A stretch of DNA of 64,000 bases, from the NCBI RefSeq assembly GCF_026261605.1, contig NZ_CP102486.1, forward strand, positions 2,170,001 to 2,234,000, read 5' to 3'. The notes below the pieces were generated by a model, which made no database searches, was not told where the DNA came from, and worked only from the letters and a program-made list of their open reading frames with translations. The translations under genes were made by a program, and so were the position numbers. This document shows, one piece after another, positions 34,440-45,366 of this stretch; position 1 is the first letter of the stretch; the number at the start of each line of letters is the position of its first letter. The DNA is from Dechloromonas sp. A34 (lineage in GTDB: Bacteria; Pseudomonadota; Gammaproteobacteria; Burkholderiales; Rhodocyclaceae).

Positions 34440-37387
34440 GGCAAGTGCGGCGTGCCGCGCTGAGTGATTTCCTTGGCCAGGCGGAAGGCTTCGCGGACCT
34501 GCTCGCGCAATTGGTCGTCATCCCAGGGCTTGGTCAGGAATTTGTAGATGGCCCCGCGGTTGATCGCCCCGGTGACCGAGTCGAGATCGGTGTAGCCGGT
34601 GAGCACGATGCGCACGGTGTCCGGGTAGAGCTGGCGGACACGGGCGAAAAATTCGGTACCCGACATCTCCGGCATGCGCTGATCCGAGAGGATGACCTGC
34701 ACCGGGTGTTTGGCCAGCAGGTCGAAGGCTTCCAAGGGCGAACTGGCGGCGAGGATTTGGTAATTCTCGCGGCGCAGCAGCCGGGTCAGCGCATTCAGGA
34801 TGTTCGGCTCGTCGTCGACGAGGAGCAGGGTCTGGCCTGCACTGGTCGGCATGTCGCCGAGTGGCAGGCGCTTGTTGCCGGCCAGCAGCTGCTCGAATTC
34901 GGCGGGCGGCAGCGCCCGGCTGAACAGGAAGCCCTGCATCGCGTCGCAGCGCCGGCCCCGCAGGAAACTGGCCTGGGCCTCGGTTTCGACGCCCTCGGCC
35001 AGCACCGATAGATTGAGGCTGCGCGCCATCACGATCGCCGCCGTGGCGATCGCCGCGTTGACCGGGTTTTCGGTGATGTCGCGGACAAAGGCCTGGTCGA
35101 TCTTGAGCTTGTCGAAGGGAAAGCGGGAGAGGTAGGCGAGCGACGAGTAGCCGGTGCCGAAATCGTCGAGCGACAGCTTGACGCCGATTCCCTTGAGCGA
35201 GCGACACATGGCGATAGCGGCATCGGCATCGTCGATGAAGGCGCTTTCGGTAATCTCCAGTTCCAGCGCCCCGGGGGGCAGGCCGCTATCGGCCAGGGTC
35301 TGGCGGACGACTTGTTCCAGATTGGCCTGACGGAATTGCCGGGCCGACAGGTTGACCGCGACGCGCAGGGCGATCAGCCCGAGATCGAGCCACTGCCGGG
35401 TCTGCAGGCAGGCCGTGCGCAACACCCATTCGCCGATGGGCAGGATGAGGCCGGTTTCCTCGGCAATCGGGATGAATTCGACGGGCGAAACCGAGCCGAA
35501 CAGCGGGTTATACCAGCGCAGCAGCGCTTCCATGCCGATGATGTTGCCGCTTTCGAGGCTGATCTGCGGCTGGTAGTGGACGCTCAGTTCGTTGTTTTGC
35601 AGGGCGTCGCGCAAGGCGCTTTCGAGTCCGAGCCGGCGCGCGGCGTCGGCATCCATTTCCGGCGAATAGAAGCGGAAGGTGTTGCGTCCCGCCTGCTTGG
35701 CCCGGTCCAGTGCGGTATCGGCCGTCTTCAGCAGTTCGACGGCGGTGCTGCCGTCGCGCGGGGCGACGCTGATGCCGATGCTGGCGGTAATCACCAGCGG
35801 CTGGTCGGCAACCACGAAGGGTACCGAAATGGCATCGAGGATGCGCTGGGCGAGCGCGATCGCATCGCGTTCCTGGCCGAGGTTGGCCATCACGAATCCG
35901 AACTCGTTGCCCGACCGGCGACCGATCGTGTCGCCATCGCGGACCTGGAGGTGCAGGCGCCGGGAGACTTCGAGCAGGACCTCGTCACCGGCCGGCGGGC
36001 CGAGCGTTTCGTTGACCACGCGGAAGCGGTCGAGGTCGAGCAGGATGACGGCGGTCTGGCGAGTGAAGCGGTGGGCGTTGAGCAGCGCCTGGCCGAGACG
36101 GTCGGTAAACAGGTTGCGGTTCGGCAGGCCGGTCAGCGGATCGTAGCTCGACAGGTACTGGATGCGTTCGTCGGCCGCCTTGCGCTCCGAGAGGTCGCTG
36201 AAGATGCCGGCGTAATGGGTGAGCTGGCCGGCGGCATCGCGCACCGCGAAAATGCTCAGCCATTCGGTGACCAGTTCGCCATCCTTGCGGCGGTTGGTGA
36301 TTTCGCCCTGCCAGTTGTCGTTACGGCTGATCGACTCCCACATCGCCCGGTAGAAGGCCGGGCTATGCACGCCCGACTTCAGCAGGTTCGGCTTCTGGCC
36401 CTGGGCTTCGCTCGCCGAGTAGCCGGTGACCCGGAAGAAGGCGTCGTTGGTGAGCAGGATGTGGCCTTGCGGATCGGTGATGCAAATACCGTCGCTGATG
36501 CCGGTAAATACTACCGAGGCCAGCCGGTGCTCGGCATCGGCCAGCTTGCGCCGGCTGATGTCGGCCATCGTGCCGACGGTCATTTGCGGGGCGCCCCGCT
36601 GGTCGCGGCTGATCACCCGGCCGCGGATTTCCATCCATAGCCAGTGCCCGTCGCGATGCCGCATGCGCACTTCGTCGAGATAGATGTCGTCGCGGTCGGC
36701 CAGCGCGGCGCCAATGCCGGCGTCAAGCGCCGCCCGGTCGTCCGGGTGGACCAGTTCGAAACAGCTGGCGATGGTCGACGGCGATTGCTCGAGGCCGAGA
36801 ATGTGGCACAGCGAGTCGTTCCATTCGCTGCTTCCGGTCCGCTGGTCGTGCTCCCAGATGCCGAAGCCGGATACTGCCAGCGCCACCTGCAGACGGTTCT
36901 CGAGCCGCGCATTCTCGGCCACGCGGCGATTGACTTCCTGTGTTAGCCAGGCCTGCTCGCGGGCCTGGCGGTCCCGCGCCTGCTTGAGTTCGAGCTGAGC
37001 CCTGACCCGGGCGCGCAGCACCGCCGGCTTGATCGGCTTGGTGATGTAGTCGGCAGCGCCTTCGAGCAGCCCGGTTTCCTCGTCTTCCGGGCGATCGAGG
37101 GCGGTAACGAAAATCACCGGGATATTCTGTGTCTCCGGGCGGGCCCGCAGTTCGGCGAGGACGGCGTGACCGTCCAGGCCGGGCATCATGACATCGAGCA
37201 GGATCAGATCGGGGCGCGGCTCCAGGCAGGCATAGCGGATCGCGGTCGCCCCGTTGCTGGCGACCCGGACGCTGACATCGAGCGCGCCCAGCATTTCGGA
37301 AAGCGTGCCCAGATTGTCCGGGACGTCATCCACCGCGAGCACGACGGGACGCGCAGTGCTGCTCGAATCACGCTCCTGATCGGTCAT
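34436..37387 (-). CDS. REC-PAS-PAS-GGDEF(degenerate)-EAL-REC response regulator
   Basis: The 983-residue protein has a first receiver (about 13-130; Asp-Val-Met-Met-Pro-Gly-Leu-Asp-Gly and a later Lys-Pro), two PAS domains (about 160-275, 285-405), a GGDEF domain whose signature reads Ser-Gly-Asn-Glu-Phe (so probably not a cyclase), an EAL domain with Met-Glu-Ala-Leu and Asp-Asp-Phe-Gly-Thr-Gly-Tyr-Ser-Ser intact, and a C-terminal receiver (about 855-965; Leu-Ser-Asp-Gln-Arg-Met-Pro-Glu). It is thus likely a c-di-GMP phosphodiesterase with phosphorylation inputs at both ends. It lies between two kinases on one strand, 78 bases after the hybrid kinase. Confidence 0.92.
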   Translation of the reverse strand: MTDQERDSSSTARPVVLAVDDVPDNLGTLSEMLGALDVSVRVASNGATAIRYACLEPRPDLILLDVMMPGLDGHAVLAELRARPETQNIPVIFVTALDRPEDEETGLLEGAADYITKPIKPAVLRARVRAQLELKQARDRQAREQAWLTQEVNRRVAENARLENRLQVALAVSGFGIWEHDQRTGSSEWNDSLCHILGLEQSPSTIASCFELVHPDDRAALDAGIGAALADRDDIYLDEVRMRHRDGHWLWMEIRGRVISRDQRGAPQMTVGTMADISRRKLADAEHRLASVVFTGISDGICITDPQGHILLTNDAFFRVTGYSASEAQGQKPNLLKSGVHSPAFYRAMWESISRNDNWQGEITNRRKDGELVTEWLSIFAVRDAAGQLTHYAGIFSDLSERKAADERIQYLSSYDPLTGLPNRNLFTDRLGQALLNAHRFTRQTAVILLDLDRFRVVNETLGPPAGDEVLLEVSRRLHLQVRDGDTIGRRSGNEFGFVMANLGQERDAIALAQRILDAISVPFVVADQPLVITASIGISVAPRDGSTAVELLKTADTALDRAKQAGRNTFRFYSPEMDADAARRLGLESALRDALQNNELSVHYQPQISLESGNIIGMEALLRWYNPLFGSVSPVEFIPIAEETGLILPIGEWVLRTACLQTRQWLDLGLIALRVAVNLSARQFRQANLEQVVRQTLADSGLPPGALELEITESAFIDDADAAIAMCRSLKGIGVKLSLDDFGTGYSSLAYLSRFPFDKLKIDQAFVRDITENPVNAAIATAAIVMARSLNLSVLAEGVETEAQASFLRGRRCDAMQGFLFSRALPPAEFEQLLAGNKRLPLGDMPTSAGQTLLLVDDEPNILNALTRLLRRENYQILAASSPLEAFDLLAKHPVQVILSDQRMPEMSGTEFFARVRQLYPDTVRIVLTGYTDLDSVTGAINRGAIYKFLTKPWDDDQLREQVREAFRLAKEITQRGTPHLP

Positions 37388-37465
37388 GCCGGTATCACCC
37401 CTGGATATTGTTTATCTGCCGTCAGTTTCGCTCGCCAGCGGCGCTCAGGCAAGGGCAGGATCCGC

Positions 37466-40400
37466 TTAATTGACGACATGGGCAGCCAGCCTGGCGACGA
37501 TAGCTTCGACAACCGGCAAGGCAGCCTCGTAATCGAAGCTGCCGATGGCCAGCTGGAGGCGCCGGCATTCGTCGGGGAAGGCTGACTGGAGCAGCTTCTG
37601 CAGGCGTGAAAAAATCTGGCTGGCTTCGACGTTGCCGGTCCTCAGGTCTTCGGCCAGCAGGCTCAGATCGGCGCCGAGGGCGGCGAAATCGCTCAGGTCC
37701 GGCCCGGCACCGGCCAGCGGTTCAGTCGCCGGGGGCAGCCGCCCGAGCTCAGATACTTGCCGAGAACGGTATAGAGCGCCTCGGGTTCCACCGGTTTGGC
37801 GAGAAAGTCATTCATTCCGGCCTCCAGGCAGCGCGCCATGTCTTCAAGGTAAGCATTGGCGGTCAGGGCGACGATGGGGATCACCGCGCCGCCGGGCAGG
37901 GCGCGAATGCGTCGGGTCGCCTCCAGGCCGTCGAGGATCGGCATCCGGATATCCATCAGGATCAGGTCGGCGCCACCCTCGGTAAAGCGCTCGATCGCCT
38001 CCTGACCATTGTCGGCGGTAATGACCCGGAGGCCCGCCGCTTCGAGGATGGCGCAGCCGATTTCACGATTGATCGCTTCATCCTCGACCAGCAGCACGCA
38101 GCCGTGCAGGTCCTTGGCCTCGGCCAGCAGCGGCGCTTGCCGGGCGATCGGCTCACCCGACGGGGCGGCCAGGCGGGCGCTGATCCAGAAGGTGCTGCCG
38201 GCGCCGGGCGTGCTGCTGACGCCGACCCTGCCACCCATCAGTTCGGCCAGGTGACGGGCGATGGCCAGGCCGAGGCCGGTTCCGCCGAAGCGCCGGGTGG
38301 TCGACGCGTCAAGTTGTTCAAAGGGATTGAACAGACGGGGGAGGTCGGTTGGCTCGATACCGATGCCGGTATCGGCGACCGCAAAGCGGCAGATCATGGC
38401 ATCGCCGTCCATGGCTTCCAGTTTGCCGGAGAGCGTGATCGAGCCGTGCGCGGTGAACTTCAGGGCGTTGCTGGCGAAGTTGAGCAGTACCTGGCGCAGC
38501 CGCGTCGCATCGCCCTGGGCCAGGGCCGGCAATTCCCGGGTGTCGACCACCACTTCCAGGTTCTTGCCGACGGCCTGGTCGCGAATGACGCCGGCCACCG
38601 AGTGCACGATATCGGCCGGGTCGAAGGTCTGGTTGTCGAGGACGATCTTGCCGGCTTCGATTTTCGAGAGGTCGAGAATGTCGTTGATCAACTGCAGCAG
38701 GTGCTGGGCGGCGTCCGAAACCTTGTTCAGTTTCTCGCTCTGCTCGTTGCTGAGCGGGGTTCGCGACAGCAGATAGGCGAGGCCGATGATGGCATTCATC
38801 GGCGTCCGGATTTCGTGGCTCATGTTGGCGAGGAAATCCGATTTTGCCCGGTTGGCGGCTTCTGCGGCCTCTTTGGCGAGCGCCAGTTCGTTGGTGCGCA
38901 GATCGACCAGCTGTTCGAGATGATGACGGTAGGAGGCAAGTTCGTCCTCGATCCGGCGCCGTTCGGTAATGTCTTCCTTGATCGCCACGTACTGGCTGAT
39001 CCGGCCGTCGCTCTGGCGGACTGGGGAAATGATCGCCAGTTCGGTATAGAGGGAACCGTCCTTGCGCTTGTTGCGCAGTTCGCCGCGCCAGATGGCGCCG
39101 GAAGTCAGGCTTTCCCACATCGAATGGAAGGTCGCCTGGTCGGTCTCTCCGGATTGCAGAATGCGTGGGTTTTCGCCGATCACCTCTTCGGCGGTGTAGC
39201 CGCTGGTACGGGTGAAGGCCTGATTGACGTAGATGATCCGGGGTTCGGTGTCGGTGATGACAATGCTGGTCGGGCTTTGTTCGACGGCGGTGGACAAACG
39301 CCGGAGGTCCTGTTCGCCGGCTTCGAGGGCCGCCACCTTGTCGGCCAGCAGGCCGTTCAGGGTTTCGATGGCGATCCGGTCGTCGGCGTATTGTTCGGCG
39401 CGTTGTTCGAGGGCGGCGGCCATGCTGTTGAAGTGCTGATCCAGCCTGCCCAGTTCGCGCGGGGTCTTGGAGTTGCTGATCCGGGCCGAGAAATCGCCGC
39501 TGGCGACCTTCTCGGTGGCCGCTTCGAGGCGTCCGACCCAGCGCTCGATCAGGCGGTAGAGGTAGTAGCGGGCGAGCAGGATCGAGAGCAAGGTAACGGC
39601 GACGAGCAGGGCGAGGCGCAGCGAATAGCTGCGGTCGATGACGGCAAGGGTGTGCTGTACCGGTGCGCCGATGCTGACCACCAGTTCTTCTCCTGCCATC
39701 TGGAGGCGACTGAGCACGAACAGGCGCTCGATGCCGTCGATGTCGTTCAAGACGATACTGCCCAGCCCATCGCGTAGCGCATTCACCAGGCGACTGCGGT
39801 TTTTCTCGTCGAGGCTGGCGCCACGCCAGATATCGGGATCGGGATGGTGCGAGACGATGCTGCCATCGCGGTGAAACAGTGTCGAGGTCCAGTCTTTCGG
39901 TAGCTGGAAATTGTGGGTCAGGCGGTCGAACCAGGTGATATCGCTGGCGATGAACAGGGTGGCCCGCAAGTGGCCGGCCGTGTCGCGCATGGGCAGGCCG
40001 AAGACGACGCCGGGCTTGCCCGAAATGCGGCCGAGAACGAACTCGCCGTGGGTGATGTCCTGGGCGCTACGGGCTTCGCGGAACCACGTGCGATCGGCAA
40101 CATTGACCTGCCGGTCGCTCGGGCGGGCGCTACAGAAAACATCGCCGTTGGGGAGGACGGCCCCGAGATTGGAAAAATTTTCCGCCGACTGCAGCAAGCG
40201 CGCGACCAGGCCGGTGCAGCTGGCGGGATCGAGATTCTTCATGTCGTCGGCGGCGGCCATGATGCGCAGGAGCTGACGAACCTGGCGCAGCGAGGCATCT
40301 TCCGAGACCTGGCTGGCCTGCAGCATCAGACGGGCCCGATGCTCGATGTCGGCGATGGCGGCCAGGCGCTCACTGCGGTAGTCGACAAGAGTCAGCATCA

Positions 40401-40470
40401 CCAGCGGCAGAATGGCGAGTGTCAGAACCAGCCAGAGTCGACTGCTCAGCGAGAAACTGGAAGCGGGCAT
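37466..40470 (-). CDS. Membrane hybrid histidine kinase (dCACHE-HAMP-PAS-HisKA-HATPase-REC), frame broken near its 3' end
   Basis: From the ATG at 40470: membrane span (about 10-30), periplasmic CACHE-type sensor (about 45-280), second span, HAMP, PAS (about 385-505), HisKA with Ala-Asn-Met-Ser-His-Glu-Ile-Arg-Thr-Pro-Met-Asn, HATPase (Asp-Thr-Gly-Ile-Gly-Ile; Gly-Gly-Thr-Gly-Leu-Gly-Leu) and a receiver (Leu-Met-Asp-Ile-Arg-Met-Pro-Ile). The frame stops at 37693, but one extra base in the G5 run at 37731-37735 continues it to a TAA at 37466. That adds about 88 helical residues of the type found after REC domains in such kinases. A TTG at 40509 is a weaker start. Confidence 0.85.
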
Positions 40471-40585
40471 GCGTTTGATGATGTCCTGAACGGGGCGGCA
40501 GCCCTTCAATACTCAACTGAATGGCGCGCCCTGTAAACCCGCTTGTCGCCAGCAGCGGGGCAGCACCCGGTTATGCCGGGAAAAT

Positions 40586-42272
40586 CTATTCCAGATGCTC
40601 GACCATCAGCTGGGTCGTTTCGACGCCCATGTATTCATTGATCGCCAGCCGGAAGGCAATCCGCGTGTTATGGCCGGGCTGGCGGCTGAAATTGAACTGG
40701 ATGGCATCGATCCGGGTGTCGCTCTTGCGCAGGCGCAGCTTGAGGTGCTTTTCCTTGAGCACGCGCTGCTGCTCGACTTCGAATTCGTCCATGAACAAGG
40801 GCGCCGGGAAGCCCTGGCCCCAGATTTCGTTTTCCAGCAGGCGGGCCATCTCCAGTGAGAAATAGCCGCTTTCCAGCGCGCCGTCGGTTTCCAGCGTGCG
40901 GGTCAGGTCGGCCGGGGCGAGCAGTTCGCCGGCGACCTGGGCGAAGAGCTCGCGGAACTGTTCGAAATTTTCGGCGCGCAGCGTCGCGCCGGCTGCCATC
41001 GCATGGCCGCCAAAGCGCACGAGCAGGCCGGGGCACGCTTGGCGACGAGATCGAGCGCGTCGCGCAGGTGGAGGCCGGGAATCGAGCGCCCGGAACCCTT
41101 GACGATGCCGCCTTCGCCGGGGCAAAGGCGAAGACCGGGCGGTGCAGCTTGTCCTTGATGCGCGAGGCGAGGATGCCGACCACCCCTTCGTGCCAGCTTT
41201 CGTCGAACAAGGCGATGCCCGGCGTGCTGTCGTTGGCATCGAGCGATTCGAGCAGGATCAGCGCCTGTTCCTGCATGCCGGATTCGATTTCGCGACGTTC
41301 ACGGTTCAGGGCGTCGAGCTGCTGGGCGATGTTCAGGGCGCGGGCAGGATCGTCGGTGAGCAGACATTCGACACCGAGCCGCATGTCGGCTAGGCGGCCG
41401 GCAGCATTGAGACGGGGGCCGAGAATGAAGCCGAGGTCCATCGCCGTCGCCTTTTTCGGGTCGCGGCCGGCGGCCTTGAAGAGGGCGGCGAGGCCGGGCT
41501 GCAACTGGCCGGCGCGCATGCGCTTGAGGCCCTGGCTGACCAGGATGCGGTTGTTGCGGTCGAGCTTGACGACGTCGGCGACGGTACCCAGCGCAACGAG
41601 GTCGAGCAGGACGGCGAAATTGGGCTCCGGATGGTCGGCGAAGTAGCCGCGTTCCCGCAGTTCGGCGCGCAGGGCGAGCATCACGTAGAACATGACGCCG
41701 ACGCCGGCGATGCACTTCGAGGGAAAGTCGCAGCCCGGCTGGTTGGGGTTCACGATGCAGTCGGCGTCGGGCAGCGTTTCCGCCGGCAGGTGGTGGTCGG
41801 TGATCAGCGTCGCGATGCCGTGTTCGCGGGCGCGATTGACCCCTTCGATACTGGCGATGCCGTTGTCGACGGTGATGATGAGGTCGGGCGACTGTTCGGC
41901 GGCGACGTCGACGATTTCCGGCGACAGGCCGTAGCCGAGCTTGAAGCGGTCGGGGAGCAGGAAATCGACGGTGGCGCCGAGCATTTTCAGGGCGCGCATG
42001 CCGACGGCGGTGGCTGTGGCGCCGTCGCAGTCGTAGTCGCCGATGATCAGCATGCGGGCCTCGGCTTCGATGGCGTCGGCCAGGATGTGGGCGGCGTCGC
42101 TGGCGTGGGTGAGGGCGGTCGGCGGGATCAGCGACTTCAGTTCGTAGTCGAGTTCGGCCTTGTCCTTGACGCCGCGCGCGGCATAGAGGCGGGCGAGCAG
42201 GGGGTGCAGGCCCTGCTGTTCGAGTTGCCAGACGACGCGTTGCGGAATGCTGCGGGCGACGATGCGGGTCAC
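40586..42272 (-). CDS. recJ: Single-strand-specific exonuclease RecJ, frame broken twice by homopolymer shifts
   Basis: This 5'-3' ssDNA exonuclease of recombination and mismatch repair shows the DHH catalytic motifs: Gly-Asp-Tyr-Asp-Cys-Asp-Gly, Val-Asp-Asn-Gly-Ile, Thr-Asp-His-His-Leu, Gly-Thr-Val-Ala-Asp-Val, and Gly-Pro-Arg-Leu-Asn-Ala-Ala-Gly-Arg. In the DHHA1 part the frame changes twice: at a G4 run (41119-41122) before Lys-Gly-Ser-Gly-Arg-Ser-Ile-Pro-Gly-Leu-His and again at a G4 run (41030-41033) before Phe-Gly-Gly-His-Ala-Met-Ala-Ala-Gly. One extra base in each restores about 562 residues. The GTG start at 42272 overlaps the rpfE-like stop (GTGA). Confidence 0.9.
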
Positions 42273-43303
42273 GGGTTTCCTTCGGCCAGTTGGGCGGCGA
42301 TGGCGGCGAGCGGACGGCTCTGGCGCCAGAATTTCCAGCGATCCCGGCCGAGCAGGGACCAAGTCAGCTCGCCGTAGATGGTCGGGGCGACGATGGTCAG
42401 CGTTTCGACCTCGCGGCCGAGCGAGCCGCGCAGCGGTTGGAACCATTCGCTTTCCAGGGCCTGCCAGGTTTCGCGCCAGCCTTCGCTGTCCTCGTAGAGC
42501 ACGGTCGGCAGCAGGCTGTCGAGGACGACGAGCTGGCTGGTTGCGGGCGATGCCAGGCTCAGTGTGGCCTGCAGTCCGGCCGGGCGGGGATGGACCGGCG
42601 TGCCGGCGGCGCGGGCGAGGCCGACGGCCAGCGGGTTGTCGCTCCAGACGGCGGTGAAGCGGCCGGGTTGCGGCCGGGCCAGGCGCCCGCCGCCCCACAG
42701 CCACAGACTGTTGATGACCGGCTTGCCGGCGCTCTGCCGGCGTTCGTTGACCGGATGGCCGTGCAGGAACATCTGGACTTCGTTGAGCCAGCGGGTCAGC
42801 GTCGCGTTCTTGTCGGAAATTTCGCTGTCGACCCGGCGCCCTGCGACGGCTGAAATCGGCCCAGCGGCATGTTCGACCGGGGTGTTCAAGCGCAGATACC
42901 AGCGCCGGGTGGCGGCGAGGTGAAACTGGCCGATGTCGGCGAATTCGGCGTTGAGCGCGGCGACGATGGCAGCCGCCTCGTCGTCTTCGAGTTCGAGGGC
43001 GCCGGCATCGGCGAGGATGATGCGTTCGTGGTGAAAGCGCAGGTGCACTGGGTCGGCACACAGCCAGTGGCCGTCGACCGCTGCTTCGCTGACGTCTTCG
43101 CCGAGCAGGCGCAGAGCGCCAAAGGGGGCGTCGCCAAGGCCGAACTGGCGGGCGAGGGCGACTTCAAACGGCAGGCGCGGTTGGCGTCGGAACTCGGCGT
43201 GGGCGGCCAGCCATTCGAAACCGGGTGCGGGCAGCTTCCCGAGGGTTAGTTGGTCGGCCGGTTCGGGCCAGATCAGTTCGGGAACGAGCAGGGTAAGGCG
43301 CAC
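42269..43303 (-). CDS. RpfE-like protein upstream of recJ
   Basis: The protein has 344 residues. It resembles the conserved betaproteobacterial and xanthomonad proteins called RpfE (sometimes listed as cofactor-independent phosphoglycerate-mutase-like), encoded beside recJ. Visible features are an N-terminal Leu-Val-Pro-Glu-Leu-Ile-Trp-Pro, a central His-Phe-His-Glu-Arg-like segment (Phe-His-His-Glu-Arg) and Asn-Ser-Leu-Trp-Leu-Trp-Gly-Gly-Gly, the most conserved stretch. No signal peptide is present. Its biochemical role is unknown. Coupling to recJ (4-base overlap) supports the assignment. Confidence 0.7.
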   Translation of the reverse strand: MRLTLLVPELIWPEPADQLTLGKLPAPGFEWLAAHAEFRRQPRLPFEVALARQFGLGDAPFGALRLLGEDVSEAAVDGHWLCADPVHLRFHHERIILADAGALELEDDEAAAIVAALNAEFADIGQFHLAATRRWYLRLNTPVEHAAGPISAVAGRRVDSEISDKNATLTRWLNEVQMFLHGHPVNERRQSAGKPVINSLWLWGGGRLARPQPGRFTAVWSDNPLAVGLARAAGTPVHPRPAGLQATLSLASPATSQLVVLDSLLPTVLYEDSEGWRETWQALESEWFQPLRGSLGREVETLTIVAPTIYGELTWSLLGRDRWKFWRQSRPLAAIAAQLAEGNP

Positions 43304-43376
43304 GGGGAGCGGGGTCAGGCCAAGGGGGAATGGGAGAAGAGTGTACCATAGCGACTTTTCATACTATCCCCGCCGC

Positions 43377-44624
43377 ATGGCCCTGCCCTACGAACTGCTG
43401 ATCGGTCTGCGCTACACGCGCGCCAAACGCCGCAACCATTTCATTTCCTTCATTTCGATGATCTCGATGCTCGGCATCGGCCTCGGCGTGGCGGCCCTGA
43501 TCGTCGTGCTCTCGGTGATGAACGGCTTCCAGAAGGAACTGCGCACGCGCATCCTCGGGGTCGCCTCGCATATCCAGATCACCGCCATCAACGGCGAACT
43601 GCCCAACTGGCCGGCGCTCGCCGCGCAGGCCATGCAGCATCCGGAGGTCAAGGCCAGCGCGCCCTTCGTTCAGTCACAGGCGATGTTCACGGTCGATGGC
43701 GGGGTCAAGGGGTCGCTGGTGCGCGGCATCCTGCCCGACCAGGAAGACCGCGTTGCCGATTTCCGCAAGACGATCAAGAGCGGCAGCCTGGACGACCTGC
43801 GCCCCGGCGAGTTCGGCGTCGTGCTCGGGGCCGACCTGGCCCGTTCGCTGCACGTCTTCACTGGCGACAAGGTGACGCTGATCGCACCGCAAGGCACGGT
43901 GACGCCGGCCGGCGTCGTGCCGCGCCTGAAATCCTTCAAGGTGGTCGGTATCTTCGAGGTCGGTATGTTCGAGTACGACTCGGGCCTGGCGCTGATCCAT
44001 CTGGCAGACGCCCAGAAGCTCTATCAACTGGGCGACAACGTCACCGGGGTTCGCCTCAAGGTTGACGATCTCTTCCAGGCGCCGCGCATCGCCCGCGAAC
44101 TGGCCCGTTTCGTCGATGCCGACGCCTATCTGCACGACTGGACGAAGAGCCACGCCAACTTCTTCCGCGCCGTACAAATTGAGAAAAATATGATGTTTAT
44201 CATTTTGTCACTTATTGTCGCGGTGGCAGCATTCAACCTGGTTTCGACGCTGGTCATGGCGGTAACCGACAAGCAGGCCGACATCGCCATCCTGCGCACG
44301 CTCGGCGCCCGGCCCTTGTCGATCATGGGGGTGTTCGTGATCCAGGGGGCGCTGGTCGGGTTCATCGGCCTCGGTTTGGGCGTCGCTGGTGGCGTCGCGC
44401 TGGCGCTGAACATCGATGTCGTGGTGCCCTTCATTGAAAGAATGCTCGGTGTGCATTTCCTGTCGAAAGAGGTCTATTACATTTCCGATCTGCCATCCGA
44501 ACTGCTGTGGAGCGATGTCTGGGGCGTGACGCTGATCGCTTTCGTGCTGGCGCTGCTAGCGACGCTCTACCCGAGTTGGCGGGCATCGCGCGTCAATCCG
44601 GCGGAGGCCCTGCGCTATGAGTGA
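43377..44624 (+). CDS. lolC: Lipoprotein-releasing ABC transporter permease LolC/E
   Basis: This inner-membrane subunit of the LolCDE system frees outer-membrane lipoproteins for the chaperone LolA. The 415-residue protein has one N-terminal span (about 22-45) preceded by Tyr-Thr-Arg-Ala-Lys-Arg, a large periplasmic domain (about 50-265), then three C-terminal spans (about 270-400), the MacB/FtsX arrangement. It ends [12 protein letters not shown], the FtsX family signature. Only one permease gene is present next to lolD, so it may act as a homodimer (LolF type). The ATG at 43377 is preferred over one at 43341. Confidence 0.93.
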   Translation: MALPYELLIGLRYTRAKRRNHFISFISMISMLGIGLGVAALIVVLSVMNGFQKELRTRILGVASHIQITAINGELPNWPALAAQAMQHPEVKASAPFVQSQAMFTVDGGVKGSLVRGILPDQEDRVADFRKTIKSGSLDDLRPGEFGVVLGADLARSLHVFTGDKVTLIAPQGTVTPAGVVPRLKSFKVVGIFEVGMFEYDSGLALIHLADAQKLYQLGDNVTGVRLKVDDLFQAPRIARELARFVDADAYLHDWTKSHANFFRAVQIEKNMMFIILSLIVAVAAFNLVSTLVMAVTDKQADIAILRTLGARPLSIMGVFVIQGALVGFIGLGLGVAGGVALALNIDVVVPFIERMLGVHFLSKEVYYISDLPSELLWSDVWGVTLIAFVLALLATLYPSWRASRVNPAEALRYE

Positions 44625-45294
44625 GCCGATTCTGGTCGCCCGCGATCTGGGCAAGGTCTTCCGTGGTGGCGGGCTGGAGGTGCCGGTCCTGACCGGCGTC
44701 AGCCTGGCCATTCAGCCGGGCGAAACGGTCGCCATCGTCGGTGCCTCGGGTTCCGGCAAGAGCACGCTGCTGCACCTGCTGGGGGGCCTGGATGCGCCGT
44801 CGGCCGGTAATGTGACGCTGATGGGGCGCGATTTCTCGGCGCTCGGCGAGGTGGCGCGCGGCGACTGGCGCAACCGGCATCTCGGCTTCGTCTACCAATT
44901 CCATCACCTGCTGGCTGAGTTCTCGGCCCTCGAAAATGTGGCCATGCCGCTGCTGATTCGTCGGGTCGAGCGTACGGCAGCCCTCGAAAAAGCCGCTGAA
45001 ATGCTCGGCGCCGTGGGTCTTGGTCATCGCCTGGAACATCGCCCCGGCGAGCTTTCCGGCGGCGAGCGCCAGCGCGCCGCGATCGCCCGCGCCATGGTCA
45101 GCGAACCGTCCTGCCTGCTGGCCGACGAGCCGACCGGCAATCTCGACAGCCACACAGCGGGTGTCGTATTTGACCTGCTGATCGAGCGGGTGCGCGTGCA
45201 GCAGGCCAGCTTGGTCATGGTGACCCACGATCACCGCCTGGCCGGGCGCGCCGATCGCGTATTGGCGCTGAGCGATGGTGGTCTGGCCGCCTGA
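44617..45294 (+). CDS. lolD: Lipoprotein-releasing ABC transporter ATPase LolD
   Basis: This cytoplasmic ATPase of the Lol system has 225 residues. Walker A is Gly-Ala-Ser-Gly-Ser-Gly-Lys-Ser-Thr, the Q loop region [10 protein letters not shown] is typical of LolD/MacB, the signature is Leu-Ser-Gly-Gly-Glu-Arg-Gln-Arg, Walker B is [12 protein letters not shown], and the H-loop His lies in Val-Thr-His-Asp. It overlaps lolC by 8 bases. There is no clear terminator before the chemoreceptor gene. Confidence 0.95.
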   Translation: MSEPILVARDLGKVFRGGGLEVPVLTGVSLAIQPGETVAIVGASGSGKSTLLHLLGGLDAPSAGNVTLMGRDFSALGEVARGDWRNRHLGFVYQFHHLLAEFSALENVAMPLLIRRVERTAALEKAAEMLGAVGLGHRLEHRPGELSGGERQRAAIARAMVSEPSCLLADEPTGNLDSHTAGVVFDLLIERVRVQQASLVMVTHDHRLAGRADRVLALSDGGLAA

Positions 45295-45366
45295 AACTGC
45301 CGGATTGTTGACGTGCTATTCCGCGTATTCGGATAGCATTCAAAAAACATGTTTCGGAGAGTAATC

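Noticed and set aside
34436..37387. Active diguanylate cyclase
   Set aside because: The GGDEF signature reads Ser-Gly-Asn-Glu-Phe, which is unlikely to support cyclase activity.
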